64,000 nucleotides of DNA, from positions 1 to 64,000 of the IMG/VR virus record IMGVR_UViG_3300024495_000015. One strand, 5' to 3'. Each line of letters begins with the position of its first letter. Position 1 is the stretch's first letter. Source of the DNA: a virus. The position numbers were made by a program, and so were the translations under genes. Shown here in pieces: positions 47,364-56,471 of the stretch. The notes under the pieces were generated by a model that did not search any database, was not told the DNA's origin, and saw only the letters and a program-made list of their open reading frames with translations.

Positions 47364-47876
47364 TCAAATCCAATTAGGTTTTCTTTCTGGCATACGGAGA
47401 TAGTTATCAGCAACCCAAGGTTTGGATGCAATGTATCTTTTGTATGCTTCAAATGTATCAATAGTGTCGTCAAACTTCCATTCCTCAGGCATAGCACGAG
47501 CAAATGGAGTCACTTCTGTAATCTTACCCTTAGGAAACAAGTAGTATGCATCCACAAGGGTTTTGTAGCAGGAGTGAGTTTTATTATACCGCAGGCAGTA
47601 TTCATCAGACAAGTTCAATCCCCACTTGATTAACCAGTAGGCATTATGGATACTCTCCAGTGCCCACTTGGTGCAGGGATGATTGCGGAATGCTCCTTTC
47701 TCGGTCTTGTAGGGGGTTCCATCTGCTTTAGGGAGAGTGCCGTAACCGTATCCCCATTTTTCTGACGCAACGATAGAGAGCATCTGACAGCACTCTAGGG
47801 GCATCTTGACAATGTGTTTGTCGGGGAGGCAAATAGCACTCTCAGCGGGCCAAGGAGAAGTAACGAAGATATTCAT
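47364..47876 (-). CDS. Conserved phage hypothetical protein
   Basis: 170 residues from ATG 47876, overlapping the gp45 stop (TGATG). MNIFVTSPWPAESAICLPDK, HIVKMPLECCQML, NHPCTKWALESIHNAYWL and LRYNKTHSCYKTLVD are strongly patterned with conserved-looking His, Cys and Trp, so an enzyme is likely. It sits between gp45 and gp44. Reaction not known. Confidence 0.7.
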   Translation of the reverse strand: MNIFVTSPWPAESAICLPDKHIVKMPLECCQMLSIVASEKWGYGYGTLPKADGTPYKTEKGAFRNHPCTKWALESIHNAYWLIKWGLNLSDEYCLRYNKTHSCYKTLVDAYYLFPKGKITEVTPFARAMPEEWKFDDTIDTFEAYKRYIASKPWVADNYLRMPERKPNWI

Positions 47877-48541
47877 CAACCAAAGGTAGAATCGGGTTCC
47901 ATAGCAATATAATAAGTCACATCAAACCCAGTATTCTTGAACCGTGACAAAAGTTTAGAAGAAATCACCACCTCATAAGAACCAGGGATAATCTTGATGT
48001 TTTCTACTTTGAAATTAAAAGTGAATACCTCATCTGTTTCACCGACCACCACAGAGAAATCATTGGAAGTATCGTTCTTTTTATCGCGAACAACCAATTT
48101 TACAACACCTGCTTCACCAACCACAGACAGGTCAGGAAGTTGATACACAGCAGCAGCTTTAAGCAGTTTATCAAGTTCTTTGGTATCAAGAATGAAACAA
48201 ACATCTTCTGAGGGTAGAGAGATAGATTTGTCTGGAGGAGTAACAATTACATTAGGATCTGCAAAAAAATATTTGGAACGAGAACGACCTTCTTTAATGA
48301 CTACATAACCGTCATTCTGAAAATCAAGTTCAGCATTTTGATGGAGGTTGAGTCCATTCAGAAATTGGTTTAGATCATAGATACCAAAATCCTTAGGCAG
48401 TTCTTCTTCAATTGTTGCCTCTGCGAGAATATTTTTCATCACAGAAATTGTGCGAAGATTGCTTCCTTCTTTAAACAGAATGGACTGATTAATAGAAGAA
48501 AAGTTCTTGAGCAGAGTCAAAGTTTTGTCAGAGAGTTTCAT
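47876..48541 (-). CDS. 45: Sliding clamp (T4 gp45-like)
   Basis: 221 residues from ATG 48541. MKLSDKTLTLLKNFSSINQS and the repeated beta-alpha-beta pattern (DFGIYDLNQFLNGL, TKELDKLLKAAAVYQLPDLS, VISSKLLSRFKN) match T4-type clamps. It tethers gp43 and also activates late transcription with gp55. Confidence 0.93.
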   Translation of the reverse strand: MKLSDKTLTLLKNFSSINQSILFKEGSNLRTISVMKNILAEATIEEELPKDFGIYDLNQFLNGLNLHQNAELDFQNDGYVVIKEGRSRSKYFFADPNVIVTPPDKSISLPSEDVCFILDTKELDKLLKAAAVYQLPDLSVVGEAGVVKLVVRDKKNDTSNDFSVVVGETDEVFTFNFKVENIKIIPGSYEVVISSKLLSRFKNTGFDVTYYIAMEPDSTFG

Positions 48542-48543
48542 AA

Positions 48544-49050
48544 TCAATAGTTGTAAGTGTTAGTGGTGTTTTTATGAAGTCCAGCGAAATGATAAAGAAG
48601 AACGCAATAATGAATTGCCTTCAAAATGTCCATTTTGGACTTACCATTCTTCTTACCAAACCGCGAGAGATACTTGATAGCGTTGGAACGAGTGAATGGT
48701 TCACCATCTCCAATACTCTCAATCAAATCGAGAGTTTGAGTTTTAGATTGTTCTGAAGTGTAGTGAGAATGATAAGTACTTGCAATATACTCTTCTACTG
48801 CTTTCAGAGTTTTATCTTCTTCATATTTCCAGAAACCATTTTTGTTTGTATCTTCAGGCATTTTCAAATTAAAAGTAGAAGGTAGATTCAGAGATAGATG
48901 ATCATCACCAAGTCCACCAGAAAGTCGGGAACTAAGGACAAACATATCGGGAGAAGGACACGGATTTCCAGTTAGACTAATACCATCTTCTTCCCAGAAA
49001 TCTTGATTAGGGATTGAACTTTCGTAAGTGCTCTCAAAGTTTTCGGACAT
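48544..49050 (-). CDS. DUF3310-type (SaV-like) protein
   Basis: 168 residues. The N-terminal half is disordered; the C-terminal half (LDLIESIGDGEPFTRSNAIK, YLSRFGKKNGK, DILKAIHYCVLL) is the helical domain called DUF3310, common in phage replication regions. Role unproven. First gene after the terminator at 49077. Confidence 0.8.
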   Translation of the reverse strand: MSENFESTYESSIPNQDFWEEDGISLTGNPCPSPDMFVLSSRLSGGLGDDHLSLNLPSTFNLKMPEDTNKNGFWKYEEDKTLKAVEEYIASTYHSHYTSEQSKTQTLDLIESIGDGEPFTRSNAIKYLSRFGKKNGKSKMDILKAIHYCVLLYHFAGLHKNTTNTYNY

Positions 49051-49076
49051 TGTATTTCATAGTAAAGGACAAAAAG

Positions 49077-49096
49077 AGGAGGCACATTGACCTCCT
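49077..49096 (-). terminator. Intrinsic terminator after the CobS-like gene
   Basis: AGGAGG / CCTCCT stem, 8-base loop, then CTTTTT on the minus strand, 10 bases after the CobS stop. Confidence 0.78.
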
Positions 49097-49105
49097 TATA
49101 TCCTA

Positions 49106-50197
49106 TCAGTTTGACTGCTGTTCGTCAACAGGAAGTTGAAAGTCAGCATCAACCTTGTCATAAAGTTCAAGGAATGCTTGCTTGGTTTCATCATCAAAGC
49201 GGTTAACGCACACTTGGATTGCCTTTGCTTTATCTTGGAAAATGCTGTAAGCACGGATGATGTGAACCAGACGGCGGGTGCTGATGATCTCCTCAATACC
49301 ACCATCGTAGAAAGTCTTACGGATGATGTCTGCCCAATCGACCAGGCGCTTACAGAAATTACGATCTTCAATACCCAGATCCAAAGCAATACCTTCCAGA
49401 ATCTTCTGCTCAGTTGCAGGGGCGGGATAGGACTGCTCAAAGGTCACAGGGAAACGCTCAAGGAATGCTTCGTTGAGAACATTGGTGCCGATGAAGCGAC
49501 CATCATCAGAACCCTTACCCTTGGTGTTGGCGGTGGCGATCACATTGAAACCAGAGGCAGGTTTCACGAAGCGACCGATCTTTTTGAGGAACACACCTTT
49601 ACCTTCCAGAATGGATTGCAGGCACAGGATCTTATTAGAAGCAAGGTCAATCTCATCCAGCAGCAGCACTGCACCACGCTCAAGTGCTTCCACTACAGGA
49701 CCATTGTGCCATACAGTCTCACCATTGACAAGACGGAAACCACCAATCAGGTCATCTTCATCAGTCTCGATGGTAATGTTGACACGAATCAATTCACGCT
49801 TCAGTTGAGCACATGCTTGCTCAACGCTGAAAGTTTTACCATTACCAGACAGACCAGTGACGAACACAGGATAAAAGATATTGGACTGAATAACTTTTTT
49901 AATATCACCAAAGTTACCAAACTTGACGAAGGTATCATCTTTATCGGGAATGAGGTTTTGTTCGATAGGGGGAACCACTGCAGGTGCTTGGAAAGTGCGT
50001 TCGATTTCTTGTACTTTTTGTTGCGTCACTTCAAGATTCCATTTACCACGACCAACTTTAAATTGATCAAGTTTTTTAGTAACAGTTTGATAGTTAGCAT
50101 CGTTCAGATTACACCAGGCACGGATATCAGCACCAGTGATGGTGTTTCCATACAGGTTCTGTAGAGAAGTGCGGATGTAGTCGGAGGAGAGTGCCAT
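49106..50197 (-). CDS. cobS: CobS-like MoxR-type AAA+ ATPase
   Basis: 363 residues from ATG 50197; the upstream ATG 50224 overlaps the -10 and would be untranscribed. FVTGLSGNGKTFSVEQ is Walker A, GAVLLLDEIDLAS Walker B, VIATANTKGKGSDDG sensor 1 and NEAFLERFPVTFEQSYP the Arg region. In bacteria CobS with CobT and CobN inserts cobalt. Next to a VWA partner at 50444 it may act as a remodelling ATPase rather than in cobalamin. Confidence 0.9.
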   Translation of the reverse strand: MALSSDYIRTSLQNLYGNTITGADIRAWCNLNDANYQTVTKKLDQFKVGRGKWNLEVTQQKVQEIERTFQAPAVVPPIEQNLIPDKDDTFVKFGNFGDIKKVIQSNIFYPVFVTGLSGNGKTFSVEQACAQLKRELIRVNITIETDEDDLIGGFRLVNGETVWHNGPVVEALERGAVLLLDEIDLASNKILCLQSILEGKGVFLKKIGRFVKPASGFNVIATANTKGKGSDDGRFIGTNVLNEAFLERFPVTFEQSYPAPATEQKILEGIALDLGIEDRNFCKRLVDWADIIRKTFYDGGIEEIISTRRLVHIIRAYSIFQDKAKAIQVCVNRFDDETKQAFLELYDKVDADFQLPVDEQQSN

Positions 50198-50222
50198 TAG
50201 TTTGCTTTGTTTCAACCTAGTC

Positions 50223-50228
50223 ATTATA
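50223..50228 (-). promoter_or_regulatory. -10 element (TATAAT) of the CobS unit
   Basis: Exact TATAAT, 25 bases before the CobS start at 50197, downstream of a terminator; no clear -35. Confidence 0.55.
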
Positions 50229-50237
50229 GAGCAAAAA

Positions 50238-50256
50238 GAGGTCCTCCTGGGACCTC
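50238..50256 (-). terminator. Intrinsic terminator after the 50262 gene
   Basis: GAGGTCC / GGACCTC, 7-bp stem, 5-base loop, then TTTTT on the minus strand. Confidence 0.85.
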
Positions 50257-50261
50257 GGTGG

Positions 50262-50447
50262 TCAGTTTGCCAACTGGTTCTTGAGTTCTCTTAGGTACTC
50301 TTCACTTGCAATATGACCTGTATATCCTGGATAGTACTTATTTACTAAAGAGTCAATGCCCATAGCAGTTGTACTGCTATTACATTTAATCCATACTTCT
50401 TTTGTATTGTATTCTACCACATGTTCGAATGGAAATTTTTGTTTCAT
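50262..50447 (-). CDS. Conserved hypothetical protein
   Basis: 61 residues, MKQKFPFEHVVEYNTKEVWI, NKYYPGYTGHIASEEYLREL. Compact and soluble; overlaps the CobT-like stop by 4 bases (ATGA). Unknown function. Confidence 0.65.
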   Translation of the reverse strand: MKQKFPFEHVVEYNTKEVWIKCNSSTTAMGIDSLVNKYYPGYTGHIASEEYLRELKNQLAN

Positions 50448-52630
50448 GCAACTAAAGAAATGAACTCACCAAGAACTTTTTTATTTAGTTTTTTAGTCTT
50501 AAGGGACTTAACGAACGCAGATTTAATTTGGGATTTAGTTGCATCTTCGGAAACTTCAAACTCAGTTTCTTGAGAAAGTGCAGTTGCAGACATTCCAAAG
50601 TACGCATCATATCCAGACTTTGTAATTGTGAAACTCTTCAGTTTCTTCCAATCATTTTGAATTTTCTCATATTCTTTTTCAAGTTGAGAATGATACATTT
50701 GAACAAAGCGACTGAAGTTGCGACTTTCAAGAACACGAATACCAATAAAGTTCATGGAAGTAAACTTATCTTTCAGGTTCCTAAGAAGAACATCAGTAAA
50801 TTCATGATAACCATATCCAATCTTATAGGTAGTTCCAAGTTTACGATCACGAAGGAATGTCGTATGTGGATTAATATACCCAGTTCCAAGAAATGGTTTC
50901 TTTTCCCACTGGCGTTTAACTTCTTTGTGGTGGACAAGTTGATTTGCTTCACCATCAGTAAGAACAATACATTGAACTTTTTGAAGTTTGTTTTCCTTTT
51001 GGAACTTAGGAAGAATCTGATGAAGAGTAATCAGAGATTCATTCAAAGGAGTTCCTGAGAGAGAAAGACGATTTGGATAAGTATAGGGAGAACTATAAGT
51101 CCTACCAAAACAATAAGCAAGACGCCAAATATTCAACATTTGATGCTCAAGAACACTACCAGAAACTTTACTAGTGAGAATATTCATCATGGAGAAAGTT
51201 TCATCTACAACCAGAAGACCATCTTTCTTTTGGTAATGTGGAGTGCGGTCTGCAGCAAGATAACGATCATTTTCATAATCATACTCACCACGACGCCACT
51301 CACTAGTAAAAGCATAAACCTCAAAAGGAATGGATACTTTCTTACAGAACCAAACAAGATTGAAGAGTTGCTTACATGTATCAAGCATCACATCACACAT
51401 AGAACCACTCCAGTCCAAAACAAATACAAGACCATGATTCTTGCCATCAGGAATCACAGATACTTTCTTGAACAAGTCTTCATTGTACTTGTAAGTATGA
51501 AGACGAGATGTATCGAGAACACCAGTGCGAGCAGTTGATGCACGAGCATACTGATCTGCAGCCTTACGACATTCAAATTCTTTTACCAAGTAGTTGACTT
51601 CTTTTTGAGCAGAAGATTTAAACTTTTTAAAGTCAAGATCAGATTCTTTATAGAGATTTGTAGGAGTATAACTTTGTCTTTCCGCATGTTCATTATGGAT
51701 TTTTTGTTGATGAGCAAAAGAATCATCAATATCTTTATGAACTTCAGAGTTCTTACCAATAACAGTATCAAGATTTACTTGAGGAACCTCAATATAAACA
51801 TTTTCATATCCATCGTTACCCACAAGGTCACGAATCTTATCTTCCAAAGACTCTGCAGTGCGAACTTCAGGTTCTTCTTTTTCCCCAGAAGATTTTACGG
51901 GAGTTTCATCACCTTGAGCAGTGCCACCATAGGACTCTGAAGACTCTTTTTCAGAGGAGTTATCACTCTCACCTTCTTGCTCAGAAGAGGAGTCATTAGT
52001 CTCCACAAAATCACTTGCAGGAGACTGTGAATTTCCTTGAGTTTCGTGAGAATCAAAGTCAGCAACCTTCTGCTGTTGTTCCTTTTCTTTTTTACAATAA
52101 TTATAAAGTTCTTCAGCAGCAATCAGTGTATCTGCAAAACTTTCACAAGCATCAATGATATTAATGATTTCTTTTTCCTCTGGAGTAAAATCAAGAGTCA
52201 AAAAGTTGCCAACTTTAAAATAAAGGTTAGCGCGGTCAGCAAGATTAAAAGTAGAAATATCTTCTTCTTTGAGTTGAAAGAAATCTTCTTCGTTCAGTTC
52301 CTTATATCCATTAAAGAAAGTCTTAGCAAGACCAGCATACTTACGCTTCATCAGTTTTTCAATGCGAGCATCCTCAACCACATTCACAAACTGCTGAGGA
52401 ACTTTTGCAGTTTCGCTCCAATCCTCATCAGGAGTAAAGAGTGCGTGACCCACCTCATGACCAACCAGAAGGTCATATACAAGGTTACTTGCCTTTTCCC
52501 ACAAAGGCAGAGTCAGAACACGAGTATGAACATTGAAACAAGCAGTAGGAACCTTCTTGTGTTCCACCACAAGGTCTTCAGTAGCAAGAAGTTTGGCAAG
52601 TTGAGATTTGATTTCGTGAGAGACTGCCAT
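50444..52630 (-). CDS. cobT: CobT-like protein: metallopeptidase-like domain plus VWA domain
   Basis: 728 residues from ATG 52630 (ATG 52657 is an alternative). LVGHEVGHALFTP has HExxH, and VNVVEDARIEKLM downstream supplies the Glu ligand usual for gluzincins. A disordered Ser/Glu region (about 200-280) follows, then FVLDWSGSM, a MIDAS VWA motif, about residue 410. The HEVGH plus VWA layout is that of CobT/MoxR-partner proteins. Likely works with the CobS-like ATPase just downstream. Confidence 0.8.
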   Translation of the reverse strand: MAVSHEIKSQLAKLLATEDLVVEHKKVPTACFNVHTRVLTLPLWEKASNLVYDLLVGHEVGHALFTPDEDWSETAKVPQQFVNVVEDARIEKLMKRKYAGLAKTFFNGYKELNEEDFFQLKEEDISTFNLADRANLYFKVGNFLTLDFTPEEKEIINIIDACESFADTLIAAEELYNYCKKEKEQQQKVADFDSHETQGNSQSPASDFVETNDSSSEQEGESDNSSEKESSESYGGTAQGDETPVKSSGEKEEPEVRTAESLEDKIRDLVGNDGYENVYIEVPQVNLDTVIGKNSEVHKDIDDSFAHQQKIHNEHAERQSYTPTNLYKESDLDFKKFKSSAQKEVNYLVKEFECRKAADQYARASTARTGVLDTSRLHTYKYNEDLFKKVSVIPDGKNHGLVFVLDWSGSMCDVMLDTCKQLFNLVWFCKKVSIPFEVYAFTSEWRRGEYDYENDRYLAADRTPHYQKKDGLLVVDETFSMMNILTSKVSGSVLEHQMLNIWRLAYCFGRTYSSPYTYPNRLSLSGTPLNESLITLHQILPKFQKENKLQKVQCIVLTDGEANQLVHHKEVKRQWEKKPFLGTGYINPHTTFLRDRKLGTTYKIGYGYHEFTDVLLRNLKDKFTSMNFIGIRVLESRNFSRFVQMYHSQLEKEYEKIQNDWKKLKSFTITKSGYDAYFGMSATALSQETEFEVSEDATKSQIKSAFVKSLKTKKLNKKVLGEFISLVA

Positions 52631-52799
52631 GAGGTTTGTTTCGTATGAGACCATCATAAAACGAAAGGTCGCCTTTTGGGCGACCCATGTGACGCTTTTT
52701 GAACTGGGCGAGTCGTGCTTTTGCTTGCCTCAGTGCTTGCGGTTTAAGTTTTCGTTTCTGTTCTTTCTTTGAATGGTGTTTCCAGTTTGGGACTTGCAT
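52578..52799 (-). CDS. Small basic protein (73 aa)
   Basis: MQVPNWKHHSKKEQKRKLKP, QALRQAKARLAQFKKRHMG then a less convincing tail to 52578 that overlaps the CobT-like start by 53 bases and crosses a hairpin. Lys/Arg-rich and helical; may bind nucleic acid. Strong start, uncertain end. Confidence 0.55.
   Translation of the reverse strand: MQVPNWKHHSKKEQKRKLKPQALRQAKARLAQFKKRHMGRPKGDLSFYDGLIRNKPHGSLSRNQISTCQTSCY
52667..52685 (-). terminator. Terminator-like hairpin upstream of the CobT-like gene
   Basis: GGTCGCC / GGCGACC, 7-bp stem, 5-base loop, then TTTCGTTTT on the minus strand. It lies in the middle of the 73-aa frame, so it could act as an attenuator. Confidence 0.6.
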
Positions 52800-52813
52800 T
52801 GTTATTAAGTGGA

Positions 52814-54526
52814 TCAGACCACCATATGCGAAAAACCTTTTACTTTTTCAAACTTTATGACACTTTCAAATCTGTCCTCAAGACCTGTCTTATGAGAGAT
52901 AACAAAAATGTTTGCGTCTTTAATTACATAACGAATGATTTTAAGAAACTCTTCGGTTCCAGTGGAATCCAAAGAACTATCAAAAATTTCATCAAGAATC
53001 ATTAGATTAGTATTCACCGAGTTCTTCATTCTTGCAACTTCTCTCCAAGTAAAAAGAAGTGCTAGGTCGATTCTTTGTTTTTCTCCTTCACTAAAAGAAG
53101 CATAGGAGAAATCTTCGTGAATGGGTGACTGGACGGTTTCGTTAAACTCCTCATCAAGAGTAAAGTTAATATAGAAGTCCATCATTTGCAGATAACGATT
53201 GACCTGCTGATTGATGAGTGGCAAATACTTCTTAATAATTTTGGATTTTACTCCACCGTCTTTGAGCAAACTATACGAAAAATCGTAATAGTTGATTGTG
53301 TCTTTTTTAGAAGCGAGTTCGTCGTATGTAATTTTTAAGTTGTCTTTGAAGGATTCTAACTTCTCATGTTCAGAATTTCGGTTTGCAAGGTTCTCGGTAA
53401 GAACTTGAATTTCTTTTTCAAGATTTCGGATTTGTCTTTGTAATCCGTTAATCTTAATATTGTTTTGAGAAATGCCATTCGTTAATTTTGAAATCTCCTT
53501 CGACAGAGTATTGAATTGACGCTCTCGCTCTTCTTCCTCTTTAATTGCCTCCTCTAGTTCTTTATAACCAGATTGCAACTCTTTTGCTTTATTTTGAGCG
53601 TCGTTAATTCTATTTATTCTGAAGATCTCTTCGATAGACTGTGTGCAGGTGGGGCATACCGTATTCTCTGTAAAGAACTTATGCTCTTTAGTAATGGTAG
53701 ATACTTTTTGAGAAATCTTACCCTTTAAGTTTCCAAGTTTGCGTAGTTTTTCTGCATATCCAACCAACTTATCTTGCTCTCGAATATACTCATAAAGAGG
53801 TTCTTCTAAAGTACTATTCTCATTCATATATTGTTGGATTTCTTTATCCAAATCGGAAATTTTCCGATTACTATTATCAATACTTTCTTTTCCGCGATTC
53901 TCAAGTTCTTCAATGAACTCCTGTTGCATTTTGACTTTATCAAGAAGAGATTCTTTCTTCAGTTCATAAACTTTGATTTCTTCTTTTGTTTGACGAATCT
54001 TTTCTTTGATAACCATATTCATTGAAGAAAAAATCTTGATATCAAGCAAATCCTCAATGACTTCTCTACGATGTGCAGCAGAGAGTTGCATAAAAGGAAC
54101 AAAAGTACTAGAACCCAGAATTACAATCTGAGTGAAGGACTTGTAGTTCATTTTAAGAACATTTTGCTCCAACCACTTCTGCTGATCTAAAGCAGCGGCA
54201 GATTGATCCAAAGAAGTATCATTTCTCCAAATCTCAAAAAGTGCAGGTTTAATTCCCCTTACAACTTTCCAATCAGCATTTCCAATCGAAAACTCTACTT
54301 CAACTCTACAGTCCTTTTCATTTACAGAGTTAATAAGTTGAGGTTTATTAATCTTACGAAATGGTTTTCCAAACAAAGCAAATGTAAGTGCATCCAGAAC
54401 AGTACTTTTTCCTGCTCCATTTGTACCGACAATGAGATTAGTTTTATTTTTTGTAAAATCAACTTCAGTGTACTGATTGCCAGTGCTTAAAAAGTTTTTC
54501 CAACGAATAGTTTTAAATAAAATCAT
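52814..54526 (-). CDS. 46: SbcC-like recombination ATPase (T4 gp46-like)
   Basis: 570 residues. VGTNGAGKSTVLDALTF is Walker A, CPTC the zinc hook in a coiled coil, MILDEIFDSSLD Walker B, FSEGEKQRIDLAL the ABC signature. With gp47 it resects DNA ends and processes host DNA. Confidence 0.93.
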   Translation of the reverse strand: MILFKTIRWKNFLSTGNQYTEVDFTKNKTNLIVGTNGAGKSTVLDALTFALFGKPFRKINKPQLINSVNEKDCRVEVEFSIGNADWKVVRGIKPALFEIWRNDTSLDQSAAALDQQKWLEQNVLKMNYKSFTQIVILGSSTFVPFMQLSAAHRREVIEDLLDIKIFSSMNMVIKEKIRQTKEEIKVYELKKESLLDKVKMQQEFIEELENRGKESIDNSNRKISDLDKEIQQYMNENSTLEEPLYEYIREQDKLVGYAEKLRKLGNLKGKISQKVSTITKEHKFFTENTVCPTCTQSIEEIFRINRINDAQNKAKELQSGYKELEEAIKEEEERERQFNTLSKEISKLTNGISQNNIKINGLQRQIRNLEKEIQVLTENLANRNSEHEKLESFKDNLKITYDELASKKDTINYYDFSYSLLKDGGVKSKIIKKYLPLINQQVNRYLQMMDFYINFTLDEEFNETVQSPIHEDFSYASFSEGEKQRIDLALLFTWREVARMKNSVNTNLMILDEIFDSSLDSTGTEEFLKIIRYVIKDANIFVISHKTGLEDRFESVIKFEKVKGFSHMVV

Positions 54527-54785
54527 GATCAGTGTTTGGAGGAATTACAATGTCATTTGGAGTAATCACTGCATATTGATACCCATGCAGTTCACAAGTT
54601 TTTATCATTACTTCATCTTCAATTTCAATTACATGCATTTCTGGATATCCTTCTTCTTCTAACATCATAGCATACCGAACAGCATCATCCTCTTCCTGAA
54701 AAAGATACAAAATATGTTCTCCCTCATCATCAATTACGGAATATGCTCCTTCAGTTTCTCTGCCATTGATTGTTAGAATAAACAT
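54513..54785 (-). CDS. DUF3110 protein
   Basis: 90 residues. GRETEGAYSVIDDEG, YLFQEEDDAVRYAMMLEEEG and MHVIEIEDEV are the DUF3110 pattern of cyanobacteria and their phages. Function unknown. Placed between gp46 and gp47, with gp46 overlapping by 14 bases. Confidence 0.82.
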   Translation of the reverse strand: MFILTINGRETEGAYSVIDDEGEHILYLFQEEDDAVRYAMMLEEEGYPEMHVIEIEDEVMIKTCELHGYQYAVITPNDIVIPPNTDHDFI

Positions 54786-55826
54786 TTAAACTAATTCACA
54801 TGCCTCTTGATAAATTTCTTGCATCATTTTTTGAATGACTGATTTATCAAGACTAATTTCTGCCTCCTCAATATATCTATTCAGGATAGAAATAGTGTCT
54901 TCGCTTTCAAATGCTTCAAACTCTTCATGTTCTTGAATGTCAAAATTCTCAATGATTTTGAGTTCTGCAATGTTGGAAGAATAAAGTTTATCAATAAACT
55001 TTTCAAACTTTTTAGTGTCAGACTTTTTACGAACAACAACCTTTACGATCTTGTTTTCGTACTCACGAGTATCAAATGTTTGATAGTTAGTGTCCTCATA
55101 ATAAATGTTATGGAACATCTTATAAGGATTGTTTACATGCTCGTGAGTTATCGTTTCAGTATCAAAAATAGTGAATCCACGAGTATCACCAACATCAGTC
55201 CAGTAGATCTCATAGGGATTTCCTAAGTAAAAGACCGTTCCATCATTCGATCTAGTGTGATAGTGTCCCGAGTAGACTCTAGTGAACTTATCAAATAGTT
55301 TGCCCTCCAGACCGTGCTCCATGACGATTTGCTTATTAACTCTAAATCCCTGGAGTTCAAGGTGCCCCATCGCGCACGGGCAAGTTGTCTTTTTAATAAG
55401 TTTGAGAGTACTTTCCTCATTTTCTTGATTAATCCAGGGTATAAAAAGTGTTCGGAGATTATCGAGAATAACTTCAGTTGGTTCCGAATATACCGTCACA
55501 TTATCATACTCACGCAAAAGTAAATCAACTGCATTTACATTATTAGTGTTCTTATAATAAGCCGTATGATTTCCTACAATTGTATGGACCCTTACACCCA
55601 TTTCTTGAAGACGGTCATAGTAATTATTTTTTGCCCAAGATAAAGCAGAGAAATCAATTCCCTTACGACTATCAAAAGTATCTCCCATATCTACAACAGT
55701 AGTAATCCCTTGCTCTTCGAGTGTAGGGAAAAATACATTGTCGTAGAAATTTAGAAAATAATCATGAAAGAGTTTGGAATTCTTTCTCGCACCAAAATGT
55801 TGGTCTGTAATAATTGCTACTTTCAT
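54786..55826 (-). CDS. 47: SbcD-like nuclease (T4 gp47-like)
   Basis: 346 residues. IITDQHFGAR, VVDMGDTFDSRKG, VGNHTAYY and YSGHYHTRS are the metal-binding motifs of Mre11/SbcD phosphoesterases. Forms the resection complex with gp46. Starts just after the gp55 stop. Confidence 0.94.
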   Translation of the reverse strand: MKVAIITDQHFGARKNSKLFHDYFLNFYDNVFFPTLEEQGITTVVDMGDTFDSRKGIDFSALSWAKNNYYDRLQEMGVRVHTIVGNHTAYYKNTNNVNAVDLLLREYDNVTVYSEPTEVILDNLRTLFIPWINQENEESTLKLIKKTTCPCAMGHLELQGFRVNKQIVMEHGLEGKLFDKFTRVYSGHYHTRSNDGTVFYLGNPYEIYWTDVGDTRGFTIFDTETITHEHVNNPYKMFHNIYYEDTNYQTFDTREYENKIVKVVVRKKSDTKKFEKFIDKLYSSNIAELKIIENFDIQEHEEFEAFESEDTISILNRYIEEAEISLDKSVIQKMMQEIYQEACELV

Positions 55827-56348
55827 TCAATACCGCAGTTTGCTGTGAACTCCGTCCTTGATAGAATTATAATCGGAATAGTTCCCGCCGTCAATAGTGT
55901 TGTCGTCTGTGAAGACTTCCGAAAATCCAGACCTTTCAAGGATTTTATTTTTGATTTCCAATTGACGCTTTTCTCTTTGGATGCGACGAAGGAAAGCGTA
56001 GTGAATGATTTGAGTGAAGTATGCGAAAGGATTTTGTGACTTCTCCGGATTGAAATTGTGAATGTACTGAACACAATTTTCAATACCATCAGAAATCATA
56101 TCTTCCTTGAACATGTAGTTCACGAAGTTTGGTTTAAAGGAAAGGTGATTCGCAATCTTTAAGAAACACTCTCCAATGTAGCGGGGAATAGGAGGTTTTG
56201 TATCCCAAGTCTTTGCACGGTCTTCTTTCGTTAATTCTCTGCCAAACTTTTTAATAAAAGTTATTTCAACATCTTCACGATATTTGATGATAGCAGCAAG
56301 GAACTCTTTATTATTGACATAATGCTCTGACCTTTTTCTTTTGGCCAT
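55827..56348 (-). CDS. 55: Late sigma factor (T4 gp55-like)
   Basis: 173 residues from ATG 56348; the ATG at 56366 adds six residues. YVNNKEFLAAIIKY, MISDGIENCVQYIHNFNPEK and QNPFAYFTQIIHYAFLRRI are the core of T4 gp55, which directs host polymerase to TATAAATA promoters; eight exact or near copies of that motif lie in this window. Confidence 0.93.
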   Translation of the reverse strand: MAKRKRSEHYVNNKEFLAAIIKYREDVEITFIKKFGRELTKEDRAKTWDTKPPIPRYIGECFLKIANHLSFKPNFVNYMFKEDMISDGIENCVQYIHNFNPEKSQNPFAYFTQIIHYAFLRRIQREKRQLEIKNKILERSGFSEVFTDDNTIDGGNYSDYNSIKDGVHSKLRY

Positions 56349-56391
56349 GACTGCTGTGGTAATCATAAGTTTTTATCATTATTATGTATAG

Positions 56392-56420
56392 ATTATACCA
56401 CTTATACAAATGCTTGACAA
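56392..56420 (-). promoter_or_regulatory. Sigma-70 promoter for gp55 and gp47-gp46
   Basis: TTGTCA (56415-56420) - 17 bases - TATAAT (56392-56397), minus strand. Overlaps a plus-strand promoter at 56414-56442. Confidence 0.75.
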
Positions 56421-56442
56421 GGTATTCAAAAGTTGATACAAT
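56414..56442 (+). promoter_or_regulatory. Plus-strand sigma-70 promoter facing the opposite way
   Basis: TTGACA (56414-56419) - 17 bases - TACAAT (56437-56442) on the plus strand. Its transcript would be antisense to the 56472-56864 gene. No plus-strand gene follows. Confidence 0.6.
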
Positions 56443-56471
56443 TACCTTTGTGGAGGTTGATAAGATAAGCT

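Noticed and set aside
49136-50164. A 342-residue open frame on the plus strand
   Set aside because: It lies wholly opposite the CobS-like gene, whose motifs are intact. Its translation shows no domain and it has no promoter or Shine-Dalgarno.
52037-52648. A 203-residue plus-strand frame
   Set aside because: Antisense to the CobT-like gene; composition is that of a shadow.
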